DNA from: Acidimicrobiia bacterium
Lineage (GTDB): Bacteria; Actinomycetota; Acidimicrobiia; Spongiisociales; ZC4RG35
DNA length: 34,764 bases
Reading direction: 5' to 3'
NCBI GenBank assembly: GCA_015488325.1
Contig: WFOA01000078.1
Coordinates: 1-34,764 of the forward strand
Under the pieces are notes generated by a model, which had not been told where the DNA came from, ran no database searches, and saw nothing but the letters and a program-made list of their open reading frames with translations. The first letter of the stretch is position 1; every line of letters begins with the position of its first letter. The translations under genes and the position numbers were made by a program. Below, in pieces: positions 16,028-23,726 of the stretch.

Positions 16028-16642
16028 TCACGTCTGGCCGAACACCCAGCGCCGGATCCAGGTGTGCATGGCGATCCCGGCGGCGACCCCGGCGTTGATC
16101 GAACGGGTCGACCCGAACTGGGTGATGTGGCACACGTCCACCGACGCCTCCCGGGCTGCGGGGGAGAGTCCGGGGCCTTCCTGGCCGAACAGGAGGACAC
16201 ATCGGCGGGGGAGCGGGTAGGTCTCCAACGGGATGGATCCGGGGAGGAGGTCGATGCCGATCACCGGGAGTTCCTCTCCCACGGCCCATTCGCGCAGTGA
16301 GGCCACGTCGGGATGGTGGTGGATGTGCATGTAGCGGTCGGTCACCATCGCCCCCCGCCGGTTCCACCGACGTCGACCGACGATCCTGACTCCGGCGGCG
16401 TTGAAGGCGTTGGCGGTGCGGACCACCGTGCCGATGTTGAGGTCGTGGCGCCAGTTCTCGATCGCCACCCAGAAGGGATGACGTCGAGCGTCCAGGTCGG
16501 CGACGATCGCCTCCACCTTCCAGTACCGGTACCGGTCGACCACGTTTCGGCGGTCCCCTTCCCGGAGCAGATCGGGGTCGAGTCGGGGATCGTCGGGCCA
16601 GGGCCGGGGATGGGGTCCCACCCCCACGTCGGGTTCGGTCAT
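16028..16642 (-). CDS. TrmH/SpoU-family RNA 2'-O-methyltransferase
   Basis: A 204-residue SPOUT-fold methyltransferase that probably methylates a ribose 2'-OH in tRNA or rRNA using S-adenosylmethionine. The three SpoU motifs are clear: NWRHDLNIGTVVRTANAF, LLFGQEGPGLS and GSTRSINAGVAAGIAMH. The N-terminal ~55 residues are charged and may help bind RNA. ATG 16642 has no ribosome site but a minus-strand TAGCAT (16656-16651) lies nine bases upstream, so the mRNA is likely leaderless. The RNA target cannot be named from the sequence. Confidence 0.92.
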   Translation of the reverse strand: MTEPDVGVGPHPRPWPDDPRLDPDLLREGDRRNVVDRYRYWKVEAIVADLDARRHPFWVAIENWRHDLNIGTVVRTANAFNAAGVRIVGRRRWNRRGAMVTDRYMHIHHHPDVASLREWAVGEELPVIGIDLLPGSIPLETYPLPRRCVLLFGQEGPGLSPAAREASVDVCHITQFGSTRSINAGVAAGIAMHTWIRRWVFGQT

Positions 16643-16650
16643 GGCACAGG

Positions 16651-16656
16651 ATGCTA
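16651..16656 (-). promoter_or_regulatory. -10-like element TAGCAT for the SpoU methyltransferase gene
   Basis: The minus-strand TAGCAT ends nine bases before ATG 16642. The upstream terminator hairpin at 16663-16698 sits just behind it, which separates this unit from the beta-propeller gene. Confidence 0.5.
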
Positions 16657-16662
16657 CGCCCG

Positions 16663-16698
16663 GGGCTCCCCCGGGTGGAGGGGAACCCGGGGGAGCCC
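16663..16698 (-). terminator. 14-bp hairpin after the beta-propeller gene
   Basis: A perfect 14-bp stem (16663-16676 with 16685-16698) with an 8-nt loop, starting 7 nt after the beta-propeller stop codon. The stem is nearly all G-C and has no U tract. Confidence 0.8.
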
Positions 16699-16705
16699 GC
16701 AGGGG

Positions 16706-18724
16706 TCAGAACTCGGCGTACGTGACCCGTTCGAGGGTGTCGACGTCGAAGACGGCGATGCCGCCGCTGGTGACGGTGAAGATCCGGTCGCCGATCACGA
16801 CGGTCCGCCGTGGACTCCACCGCCACGGTTCTTCACCGCCGAAGTCGTCGACGGGGACCGGTCCGTCGGCGGCCGGGCGCAGCACCCGTTCCAGGCTGAG
16901 GGTGTCACCTTCGACCCGGGCGGCGATCACGCCGGCGTCGTACCGTTCGGTCTCGTGTTCGGGCAGCCACTCCCATCCTTCGTACGGCACCAGCACCAGG
17001 CCGTTCCAGTAGGTGAAGGCCCGGTGGTCGACCTCGGCCTGGGAGTAGCCGCCGTCGAGGGTGATCTGGTCGATGCGCCGTGGGTCGGTCGGGTCGGAGA
17101 CGTCGAACAGCGAGAGCTGGGTGCCCTTCACCCGTCCTTCGTCGTCGGCGTCCTGGCCGACCCCGAGGATCCGGCCGCCTGTGAGGGGGTGCAGGTACGC
17201 CGAGTACCCGAGGATCTTCAGCTCGCCGGCCACCCGGGGGTCCGTCGGGTCGGACAGGTCGATCGTGTACAGGGGGTCGGTCTGTCGGAACGTCACCACG
17301 TAGCCGACGTCGCCGAGGAACCGGACGGCGAAGATCCGTTCTCCTCGGCCGAGCCCTTCCACCCGGCCCAGTTCGACCAGCTCGTCGCCGCGGCGCTGCA
17401 GGGTGGTGACGAGGCTCTCGGAGTCACCCGACCACCACCGTCCTTCGGGGGCGGTGGTGGATGCCACCCGCAGCACACCCTGGTATTCGTCCATGGCGAA
17501 CTGGTTGAGGAGGAACCCCTGCACCTCGCCCGACGCCAGGTAGGCGGGCGCGCCCGGGTCGGAGGTGTCGAAGAGGTGGATCTGGCTGCGGTACCGCTTC
17601 GCTTCGTCCCGAATGTCGTCTTCCGACTCGAACATCGACCAGTCCTGCCAGGGGTGGGTGGCGACGTAGAGCCGGTCGGCGGTGGCGTACACGGTGGAGC
17701 CGTCGGCGACCACGCCGGCGTCGGCCCACGAAGCGATCCCTTCGGTCAGGTCGAAGGTGAGCACCGACAGGGTGTTGAGGCCCGAGAAGGTTCTCGGCGC
17801 CAGCACCGAGGTGCAGTCGAGGGCACGACCTTCCCGCACCGACCCCGTCGTCTCGTCCTCCAGCACGTAGTAGGGGAGCCAGTTGTCGAGGGTGGAGTTC
17901 TTCACGACCTCCCGGTTACGGCGGGTCGCTTCCCGTTCGGCCCGCAGGCCGTCACCTTCGGGGTATTCCCATTCGAACCCGACCGGGGTGGAGGACAGGA
18001 CGATCCGGGCGACCCCGTCGGTCAGCCGGGACGACACGTACGTCCCGTCGATCCACAGTCGTCGCAGGATCCGTGGCCGGTCGACGTCGGTGACGTCCAC
18101 TTCGACGATCCTGACGACCCCGCTGCCGCCGTATGCCGGCCCGGCGACGCGGGATTCGGCCAAGGGCACCGGGCCGCCGTCCCCGGACCAGTCCTGGCCG
18201 ATGAGGACCACGGTGTCGCCGAACAGCAGCATCTCCGACGGCCACCAGTCGTCGAAGCGGAGCGAACCGTCGAAGGCGACACCGTCTTCGGTGGGCCGGG
18301 CGATCCGCAGCCGTCCGTCCACCAGCACGAAGATCCGTTTCCCGTCGGTCTTGACGATGTCTGCTTCGTCGACGCCGGCGACCTGGACGTTGGTTCCCGA
18401 ATACTCGACACCTGCCTCCGCGGCGGCGCCCTGGGGGGCTTCGGCTGCGGCGCGGCGGACCATGTCCGCGTCCGCGGCGACGGTGAGATAGGGCCCGCCG
18501 CCGGGCAGCCCGTAGGGCCCGACGAGGGGGAGGGCCTGGTCGATGTAGTAGCGGAGGAGGTCGTCGCAGGCGGCGAAACCCTGGACGTACGCCGACGCGA
18601 AGACTCCGGGGGTGGTCGCACCCGGGTCCCGGCCGGGCCGGCTGGTCGGCGGCGTCTCGGCGGTGGTGGCGCAGGCGGCGGCCACGAGTCCCAGGCCGGC
18701 GATGAGGGCGATGAGGCGTCGCAT
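16706..18724 (-). CDS. Secreted beta-propeller lipoprotein
   Basis: A large surface-anchored protein of 672 residues. The start MRRLIALIAGLGLVAAAC is a lipoprotein signal with Cys18 as anchor, followed by a Thr/Pro/Arg linker. The body resembles the beta-propeller-domain family: repeated blade-like strands such as VDEADIVKTDGKRIFVLVDG, VRIVEVDVTDVDRPRILRR, LHPLTGGRILGVGQ, LSLFDVSDPTDPRRI and VIGDRIFTVTSGGIAVFDVD. No enzyme motif is evident; such proteins are generally uncharacterised. ATG 18724 has GAGGAGGAG six bases upstream. It is flanked by hairpins on both sides, so it is probably monocistronic. Confidence 0.85.
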   Translation of the reverse strand: MRRLIALIAGLGLVAAACATTAETPPTSRPGRDPGATTPGVFASAYVQGFAACDDLLRYYIDQALPLVGPYGLPGGGPYLTVAADADMVRRAAAEAPQGAAAEAGVEYSGTNVQVAGVDEADIVKTDGKRIFVLVDGRLRIARPTEDGVAFDGSLRFDDWWPSEMLLFGDTVVLIGQDWSGDGGPVPLAESRVAGPAYGGSGVVRIVEVDVTDVDRPRILRRLWIDGTYVSSRLTDGVARIVLSSTPVGFEWEYPEGDGLRAEREATRRNREVVKNSTLDNWLPYYVLEDETTGSVREGRALDCTSVLAPRTFSGLNTLSVLTFDLTEGIASWADAGVVADGSTVYATADRLYVATHPWQDWSMFESEDDIRDEAKRYRSQIHLFDTSDPGAPAYLASGEVQGFLLNQFAMDEYQGVLRVASTTAPEGRWWSGDSESLVTTLQRRGDELVELGRVEGLGRGERIFAVRFLGDVGYVVTFRQTDPLYTIDLSDPTDPRVAGELKILGYSAYLHPLTGGRILGVGQDADDEGRVKGTQLSLFDVSDPTDPRRIDQITLDGGYSQAEVDHRAFTYWNGLVLVPYEGWEWLPEHETERYDAGVIAARVEGDTLSLERVLRPAADGPVPVDDFGGEEPWRWSPRRTVVIGDRIFTVTSGGIAVFDVDTLERVTYAEF

Positions 18725-18766
18725 CGGTTCTCCTCCTCTGACGGTGTCGCCGGTTGGACGACGGCT

Positions 18767-18796
18767 CGGCGTCGGCGGTTCCCGGCTCCGACGCCG
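18767..18796 (-). terminator. Hairpin after leuD
   Basis: A 9-bp stem, CGGCGTCGG (18767-18775) with CCGACGCCG (18788-18796), and a 12-nt loop that can form a small inner stem. It lies 2 nt beyond the leuD stop on the minus strand and would end the leuCD transcript before the beta-propeller gene. Confidence 0.6.
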
Positions 18797-18798
18797 TG

Positions 18799-19401
18799 TC
18801 AGGCCGACGGTTCGGCCAGGGATGGGAGGTACGACGGTCGGCCCTGTTCGAAGGCGGCGATCTCGTCGACGTGTTCGAGGGTGAGACCGATGTCGTCGAG
18901 GCCTTCGGTGAGGCGCCACTTGGTGTGAGGGTCGATCTCGAAGGTCGCCTCGAACCCGTCGGCGGTGACGGTCTGGGCGGGGAGGTCGATCGTCACCTCG
19001 GCGGTCGGGTCCGCCTCGGCGAGCTCCATCAGCCACTGCACCTCTTTGGGGGACAGCTCGACGGGCAGGAGACCGATCTTGGTGCAGTTCGTCCGGAAGA
19101 TGTCGGCGAACGACGGGGCGATGATCGCTTCGAACCCCCAGTCCTGCAGGCCCCACGGGGCGTGTTCCCGGGACGAACCCGACCCGAAGTTGGGTCCGGC
19201 GACCAGGATCCCCGCGTCGGCGTATTCGGGTCGGTTGAGGACGAAATCGGGATCGGCCTGGCGCCAGGCGTGGAAGACGAACTGGCCGTAACCGGTCCGT
19301 TCGACCCGTTTGAGGAACTGCTTCGGCATGATCTGGTCGGTGTCCACGTTGGCCCGCGGCAGCGGCGCCAGGGTGCGGGTGATCACGGTGACCGCCTTCA
19401 T
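18799..19401 (-). CDS. leuD: 3-isopropylmalate dehydratase small subunit
   Basis: The small subunit of isopropylmalate isomerase (200 residues), which with LeuC converts 2-isopropylmalate to 3-isopropylmalate in leucine synthesis. Clear features are [20 protein letters not shown] near the N-terminus, [20 protein letters not shown] near residues 70-90 and [13 protein letters not shown]. The length is normal. ATG 19401 overlaps the leuC stop as ATGA, so the two subunits are translationally coupled. Confidence 0.97.
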   Translation of the reverse strand: MKAVTVITRTLAPLPRANVDTDQIMPKQFLKRVERTGYGQFVFHAWRQADPDFVLNRPEYADAGILVAGPNFGSGSSREHAPWGLQDWGFEAIIAPSFADIFRTNCTKIGLLPVELSPKEVQWLMELAEADPTAEVTIDLPAQTVTADGFEATFEIDPHTKWRLTEGLDDIGLTLEHVDEIAAFEQGRPSYLPSLAEPSA

Positions 19402-20813
19402 CGGGTCACCTCGAAGGCACGCACGTCGGTGAGGTGCCCCGTCACCGCCGCCGCCGCCGCCATCTCGGGGGACATGAGGTGTGTCCGCCCTCCCGGGCCC
19501 TGTCGACCTTCGAAGTTCCGGTTGGAGGTCGACGCGCAGCGTTCCCCGGGGGCGAGGATGTCGGGGTTCATCCCGAGGCACATCGAACAGCCCGCATCCC
19601 GCCACTCGAAACCGGCTTCGGTGAAGATCCGGTCGAGCCCTTCGGATTCGGCCTGCAGCTTCACGAGGCCCGAACCGGGCACCACCATCGCCGACACCCC
19701 GTCGGCTACCCGCCGCCCCGCCACGATCCGGGCGGCGGCTCGGAGGTCTTCGATCCGGGCGTTCGTGCAGGAGCCGATGAAGACCCGGTCGATGCGGATC
19801 TCGACGAGGGGCGTGCCCGGGGTGAGATCCATGTATTCGAGGGCCCGGGCCACCGACTCCCGTTCGTCGGGGTCGTCGAACTGGTCGGGGGAGGGCACCG
19901 CAGCCGAGATCGGCAGGGTCTGGCCCGGGTTGGTGCCCCAGGAGACGTGGGGTTCGAGGGAGGCGGCTTCGAGGTGGATCTCGGTGTCGAAATCGGCGCC
20001 TTCGTCGGTGGGGAGGGTGCGCCATTCGTCCAGGGCCCGTTCCCAGTCGGCGCCCTTCGGCGCGTAGGGACGTCCTTCGAGGAAGGCGAAGGTCGTGTCG
20101 TCGGGGGCGACCATTCCCGCACGGGCCCCCGCCTCGATCGACATGTTGCAGATCGTCATCCGCCCCGACATGTCGAGGTTGCGGATCGTCGAGCCGCGGT
20201 ACTCGATCACGTGTCCGGTCCCTCCGGCGGTCCCGATCGTGGCGATCACCGCCAGGATGACGTCCTTGGCGGTCACCCCGGTCGGGAGGTCCCCGTCGAC
20301 GGTCACCGCCATCGACTTCGGCTTCGCCTGGGGGAGGGTCTGGGTCGCGAGGACGTGCTCCACCTCCGATGTGCCGATCCCGAAGGCGAGGGCCCCGAAC
20401 GCGCCGTGGGTGGCGGTGTGGGAGTCGCCGCAGACGATCGTCATGCCCGGCTGGGTCACACCCTGTTCGGGTCCGATCACGTGCACGATGCCCTGGCGGG
20501 GGTCGTCGAGGCCGAACAGGGTGATGCCGAACTCTTCGCAGTTGCGGACGAGCGTCTCGATCTGGGTTCGGGAGAGGGGGTCGGCGATGCCTTGGTCACG
20601 TCCGGCGGTGGGGACTCCGTGGTCGATGGTGGCGAGGGTGAGGTCGGGCCGTCGCACCGTGCGGCCGGCGAGACGGAGAGCGTCGAAGGCCTGGGGCGAC
20701 GTCACCTCGTGGACTAGATGGAGGTCGATGTAGAGGAGGTCGGGCTCGCCGGGAGCGGACCGCACCACGTGGCGGTCCCAGACCTTTTCGAAGAGGGTTC
20801 GAGGTGTCGTCAT
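19398..20813 (-). CDS. leuC: 3-isopropylmalate dehydratase large subunit
   Basis: The iron-sulfur large subunit (471 residues) of isopropylmalate isomerase. The [4Fe-4S] cysteines are visible in [16 protein letters not shown] and [10 protein letters not shown], and the active-site region in [20 protein letters not shown]. The end is of normal length. ATG 20813 has GGAGG upstream, and a -10-like TACCCT sits at 20839-20834. It forms a two-gene unit with leuD; no leuB, leuA or leader peptide is seen here. Confidence 0.97.
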   Translation of the reverse strand: MTTPRTLFEKVWDRHVVRSAPGEPDLLYIDLHLVHEVTSPQAFDALRLAGRTVRRPDLTLATIDHGVPTAGRDQGIADPLSRTQIETLVRNCEEFGITLFGLDDPRQGIVHVIGPEQGVTQPGMTIVCGDSHTATHGAFGALAFGIGTSEVEHVLATQTLPQAKPKSMAVTVDGDLPTGVTAKDVILAVIATIGTAGGTGHVIEYRGSTIRNLDMSGRMTICNMSIEAGARAGMVAPDDTTFAFLEGRPYAPKGADWERALDEWRTLPTDEGADFDTEIHLEAASLEPHVSWGTNPGQTLPISAAVPSPDQFDDPDERESVARALEYMDLTPGTPLVEIRIDRVFIGSCTNARIEDLRAAARIVAGRRVADGVSAMVVPGSGLVKLQAESEGLDRIFTEAGFEWRDAGCSMCLGMNPDILAPGERCASTSNRNFEGRQGPGGRTHLMSPEMAAAAAVTGHLTDVRAFEVTR

Positions 20814-20833
20814 CGGATCCTCCGGAGGGAGCG

Positions 20834-20839
20834 AGGGTA
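20834..20839 (-). promoter_or_regulatory. -10-like element TACCCT for leuCD
   Basis: The minus-strand TACCCT predicts a start near 20827, leaving a leader of about 14 nt that contains GGAGG. That is too short for an attenuator or T-box, so no leucine-responsive RNA leader is present. Confidence 0.5.
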
Positions 20840-20870
20840 GCGTTCACGCCGACCCTCGGCATCCCCGAAG

Positions 20871-21392
20871 TCAGGTCCCGTCGACGGCCCGGCGGAAGGC
20901 GTCGGCGGTCGTGGCGTCGAAGCCGACGAGGAGCACCGTCCGGAGGGTGTCGGGATGGAGGTCGATCCAGTCCCGGATCGCCGAGACGATCACCCTGGTC
21001 GCTTCGTCGGTCGGATACCCGAAGATCCCGGCGGAGATCGCCGGGAACGCCACCGAGTCGGCCCCGACGTCGGCGGCGGCGTCGAGGGCGGCCGTCACCG
21101 CCCGCCGCAGCAGCCCTTCGTTGTCCTGGCCTTCGCGGTAGCGAGGTCCGACCACGTGGATGACCCATCGGGCGGGGAGGGCGCCACCCGACGTGACCGC
21201 CGCCTGTCCGGGGCGGAGGGGCCCGTGACGACGGACCCAGGCGTCCGATTCGTCTTGGATCACCCGGCCTCCGGCCCTGACGATGGCGGCGGCGACGCCA
21301 CCTCCGTGGGCCAGGCGCTCGTTGGCGGCGTTGACGACGGCGTCGACCTGCTGGGCGGTGATGTCGCCCTGCACCACATCGAGGTACGTCAC
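20871..21392 (-). CDS. Macro-domain protein (ADP-ribose/O-acetyl-ADP-ribose hydrolase type)
   Basis: A stand-alone macro domain of 173 residues that binds ADP-ribose and probably removes ADP-ribosyl or O-acetyl-ADP-ribose groups. The key motifs are VVQGDITAQQVDAVVNAANE, HGGGVAAAIVRAGG, VIHVVGPRY and VAFPAISAGIFGYP, which match active YmdB/MacroD-type enzymes. I chose GTG 21392 because a minus-strand -10-like TAGCCT (21405-21400) lies eight bases upstream; longer in-frame starts run into the divergent gene. No ADP-ribosyltransferase partner is visible nearby. Confidence 0.9.
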   Translation of the reverse strand: MTYLDVVQGDITAQQVDAVVNAANERLAHGGGVAAAIVRAGGRVIQDESDAWVRRHGPLRPGQAAVTSGGALPARWVIHVVGPRYREGQDNEGLLRRAVTAALDAAADVGADSVAFPAISAGIFGYPTDEATRVIVSAIRDWIDLHPDTLRTVLLVGFDATTADAFRRAVDGT

Positions 21393-21399
21393 GGGGCGA

Positions 21400-21432
21400 A
21401 GGCTACCCGGCGTCGAGGCGACCGGGTACATT
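21400..21432. promoter_or_regulatory. Back-to-back leaderless promoters
   Basis: TAGCCT on the minus strand (21405-21400) ends eight bases before GTG 21392. TACATT on the plus strand (21427-21432) ends seven bases before GTG 21439. The whole intergenic space is 46 bp and neither gene has a ribosome site. Confidence 0.6.
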
Positions 21433-21438
21433 GCCCGT

Positions 21439-21954
21439 GTGCGGTTCATCGCCTTCGCCCTCCTCGCCACCGTCGAACTGGGCGGCGTGTTCGGCGCCGC
21501 CGGGGTGTCGGGGCGTGCCGTGACGGCGGCGACCTTGGAGATCGACCTGCAGGTGGAGGCCCCTGCCGCCGCCACCGTGGTGGCCCACCTCATCGAACCC
21601 GGCGGCAGGCAACGGACGGTCGCCCTCGCCGAGAGGTCGCCTGGGGTGTACGGCGGGATCGTCGAGATCCCGGTCGTCGACTATCTCGTCGTGTTCGAGG
21701 TCGTCGGGTCGACGGGCGTGCAGTCCCAGCCGTTGCGTCTCACCGAGTTGGGGCTCGACCCGGCGCTGCTGGGTCGTGTCCCGGTCGCGCCGCCGGTCTC
21801 CGAGCCGGGGCTGAGCGCCGACACCCGGCGGTGGGGATGGCTGGGGCTCGCCCTCGGTGCCCTCGCCCTCGCCGCCCTGGCGGTGTGGGCCCTGGGCGGT
21901 CCGGACGAAGACGACACCGCCGACACCCCCGAAGCGGTCATCCCCGACGGCTGA
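21439..21954 (+). CDS. Membrane-anchored protein of unknown function
   Basis: A 171-residue protein that I do not recognise. It has a hydrophobic signal-like N-terminus (RFIAFALLATVELGGVFGAA). A predicted extracytoplasmic beta-rich domain of about 95 residues follows (LEIDLQVEAPAAATVVAHLI, then YGGIVEIPVVDYLVVFEVVG). One membrane span lies near 135-155 and the tail is short and acidic. The layout suggests an Ig-like or copper/FixH-like sensor or carrier domain held outside the membrane, but this is speculative. GTG 21439 is exactly seven bases after a -10 TACATT. The next gene is 20 nt downstream with its own -10. Confidence 0.75.
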   Translation: MRFIAFALLATVELGGVFGAAGVSGRAVTAATLEIDLQVEAPAAATVVAHLIEPGGRQRTVALAERSPGVYGGIVEIPVVDYLVVFEVVGSTGVQSQPLRLTELGLDPALLGRVPVAPPVSEPGLSADTRRWGWLGLALGALALAALAVWALGGPDEDDTADTPEAVIPDG

Positions 21955-21962
21955 ACACCCTC

Positions 21963-21968
21963 TAGCCT
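21963..21968 (+). promoter_or_regulatory. -10-like element TAGCCT for the GNAT gene
   Basis: TAGCCT ends seven bases before ATG 21975 with no ribosome site, again fitting a leaderless transcript. Confidence 0.6.
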
Positions 21969-21974
21969 TCCGGC

Positions 21975-22535
21975 ATGCCGGTGGTGCGGGACGCCCTCTT
22001 GGCCGACGCCTCCGCGCTCGCGGAGATCCATGTGCGGAGCTGGCAGGTCGCCTATCGGGGGATCCTTCCCGACGAGTTCCTCGACGGCCTCGACGTCGGG
22101 CGGAGGCAACGTTGGCGGGTGGCGCGCCTGCAGAACCCGCCGCCCCGGACGGCCACGCTCGTCGTCGAAGCGGAAGGCACACCGGTCGGGTTCGCCGACC
22201 TGGGTCCGGCGGTGGGTGTCGCCCGTGCCTCGGAGATCTACGCGATCTACCTCGACCCCGACCATTGGGGTCTCGGGTTCGGGCGGGCGCTGATGACGTC
22301 GTCGGTGCGGCGCCTCGGCCAGTTGGGATACGGTGAGGCGGTCCTGTGGGTGGTCGAGGAGAACCTTCGGGCCCGGCGCTTCTACGAGGCAGCCGGATGG
22401 GGTTTCGACGGGACCCGTCGCATCGAGGAGATCGGCGGCGTGCAGGTGAACGAGGTGCGTTACCGGCGCCCGCTCGCGGTCACCGGTTCGTCCACCCCTT
22501 CGGGCTCCAACGTCGGGCCAGGTCCTCGGCGGTGA
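21975..22535 (+). CDS. GNAT-family N-acetyltransferase
   Basis: An acetyl-CoA-dependent acyltransferase of 186 residues; the acceptor is unknown. The N-terminal half has LAEIHVRSWQVAYRGILPDE, common in GNATs of this size. The acetyl-CoA pyrophosphate loop is YLDPDHWGLGFGRALM, followed by LWVVEENLRARRFYEAAGW. The last ~19 residues (Pro/Ser/Gly-rich) are encoded over the 3' end of convergent ispD, a 56-bp overlap, so the native C-terminus may simply have lost an earlier stop. Confidence 0.9.
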   Translation: MPVVRDALLADASALAEIHVRSWQVAYRGILPDEFLDGLDVGRRQRWRVARLQNPPPRTATLVVEAEGTPVGFADLGPAVGVARASEIYAIYLDPDHWGLGFGRALMTSSVRRLGQLGYGEAVLWVVEENLRARRFYEAAGWGFDGTRRIEEIGGVQVNEVRYRRPLAVTGSSTPSGSNVGPGPRR

Positions 22536-23181
22536 AGAAATCCTCGACGAAGGTGACTTTCAGGTTGGCGGGGTCCCCGGGGACGACCCGCACGTCGAGG
22601 TCGGAGAACCGGCCGACCGTCTCCGCCGTGTCGACCCCTTCGAAACCGACGTCGCCCGCCCGGTGATACGCCTCCCGGAGGGGTCCCGCCCGGAACACCT
22701 GCGGGGTCTGCATGCGACGCAGCCGACTCGTGTCCGCCGGCCGCAGCATCCCGTCGGCTCCGATGCGTTCCAGCGGCCCTTCGATGGGGAGACCGGGGAC
22801 GGCTCCGCCGTGACGGGCGGCGGTGGAGAAGAGACGTTCCAGCAGCTCCAAGGTGAGGAACGGCCGGGCGCCGTCGTGGATCGCCACGAGGGCGTCGGCG
22901 GGTGCGTCGACGGCGTCGATCCCCGCGGCCTCGCTGGCGTGGCGGGTCGGGCCGCCGGGCACCAGCGTGGCGGTGACGCCGACCCGCTCGAGGGCGTCGA
23001 CCGCTCGTGCCCGGTCTTCGGGGCGGATCACGACGATGAGGCGCTCCACCGGTTCGAAGGCGGCGAAGGCGGCGAGGCTGTACGACAGCAGAGGGCGTTC
23101 GCCGACCGGCAGGTACACCTTGTTGACTTCTCTGCGGACTCGACTGCCGCTGCCTCCGGCCAGCACGATGGCGGTGTGCAT
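22480..23181 (-). CDS. ispD: 2-C-methyl-D-erythritol 4-phosphate cytidylyltransferase
   Basis: The MEP-pathway cytidylyltransferase (233 residues), which makes CDP-methylerythritol from CTP and MEP. The nucleotide loop is IVLAGGSGSRVRREVNKVYL with its essential Arg and Lys. Other landmarks are VAIHDGARPFLT, RMQTPQVFR and the C-terminal NLKVTFVEDF. The start is ATG 23181; a minus-strand -10 TATCGT (23194-23189) ends eight bases upstream, so the mRNA is likely leaderless. IspF is not adjacent. A degenerate IspD-like gene starts head-to-head 38 bp away. Confidence 0.95.
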   Translation of the reverse strand: MHTAIVLAGGSGSRVRREVNKVYLPVGERPLLSYSLAAFAAFEPVERLIVVIRPEDRARAVDALERVGVTATLVPGGPTRHASEAAGIDAVDAPADALVAIHDGARPFLTLELLERLFSTAARHGGAVPGLPIEGPLERIGADGMLRPADTSRLRRMQTPQVFRAGPLREAYHRAGDVGFEGVDTAETVGRFSDLDVRVVPGDPANLKVTFVEDFFTAEDLARRWSPKGWTNR

Positions 23182-23188
23182 GGGGGAG

Positions 23189-23208
23189 ACGATAGGGGCA
23201 GGTAACCT
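23189..23208. promoter_or_regulatory. Divergent promoters for ispD and the IspD-like gene
   Basis: TATCGT on the minus strand (23194-23189) serves ispD. TAACCT on the plus strand (23203-23208) predicts a start near 23215, five bases before ATG 23220. The two -10 elements are only 8 bp apart, so the promoters overlap and could be mutually exclusive. Confidence 0.5.
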
Positions 23209-23219
23209 CGCTGGTCGTC

Positions 23220-23717
23220 ATGCTGTCGCCGCATCTCCTCCGCCCCTATTCGGGCAGCCAGCTCGGCCTCGTCGAAGCCGGGCTCGGGGTCCTCGTGTTG
23301 GCGGCCGCCGGCAGTCGGTGGGTTGGCCCCACCCTCCTCGTCCACCGCCCCACCCTCGAGCATCGGGTCTCCCAGTCGGACGCCACCTGGGTGGTGGTGG
23401 TCGGCGAACCGGTCCCCGAACCTTCGACCGTCGCCCAGATCGACGACATGCTCGCCGTCGTCACCGACGACCTCGACGGGTTGGTCGCCACGGCCCCGTT
23501 CACCGAGGCGGTGAAGGAGGTGGAGGGTGACCGGGTGGTGCGTCCGGTGGACCGGACGACCCTGGTGCGGATCCGTCCCCCGGAGGTGCTCCGGAGGTCG
23601 GCGCTGACCGCGGCCCTCGGCGGGGTCGAGGATCTGTGGGTGAACGCCGCCCACCTCGTCCTCGCCGCTGGTGGAACCGTCGCCCCCTACCGGCGGGCCA
23701 CGTCCCGGACGGTGTGA
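23220..23717 (+). CDS. Degenerate IspD-like protein, probable pseudoenzyme
   Basis: A 165-residue protein that can be aligned by eye with IspD but lacks its catalytic residues. The clearest match is ATAPFTEAVKEVEGDRVVRP then VDRTTLVRIRPPEV, which parallels the substrate loop and the TPQ segment of IspD (here RPPEV). WVVVVGEPVPEPST takes the place of the HDGARP loop. The N-terminal LVLAAAGSRW recalls the nucleotide loop, but the conserved Gly-Ser-Gly and Lys are missing and about 50 residues appear deleted. It starts head-to-head with true ispD. It may be a regulatory partner of IspD or a decaying paralogue. The ATG 23220 start is tentative. Confidence 0.7.
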   Translation: MLSPHLLRPYSGSQLGLVEAGLGVLVLAAAGSRWVGPTLLVHRPTLEHRVSQSDATWVVVVGEPVPEPSTVAQIDDMLAVVTDDLDGLVATAPFTEAVKEVEGDRVVRPVDRTTLVRIRPPEVLRRSALTAALGGVEDLWVNAAHLVLAAGGTVAPYRRATSRTV

Positions 23718-23726
23718 CGGGGCGGT

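Noticed and set aside
16313-18928. An 871-codon open frame on the plus strand opposite the beta-propeller gene
   Set aside because: It mirrors the real minus-strand gene codon by codon, is low-complexity in composition (Gly/Val/Asp/His-rich), and has no ribosome site or recognisable domain. Long antisense frames are common in DNA this GC-rich.
20814-20870. T-box, attenuator or leader peptide before leuC
   Set aside because: The predicted leader is about 14 nt, too short for any of these, and no leucine-rich small frame is present.
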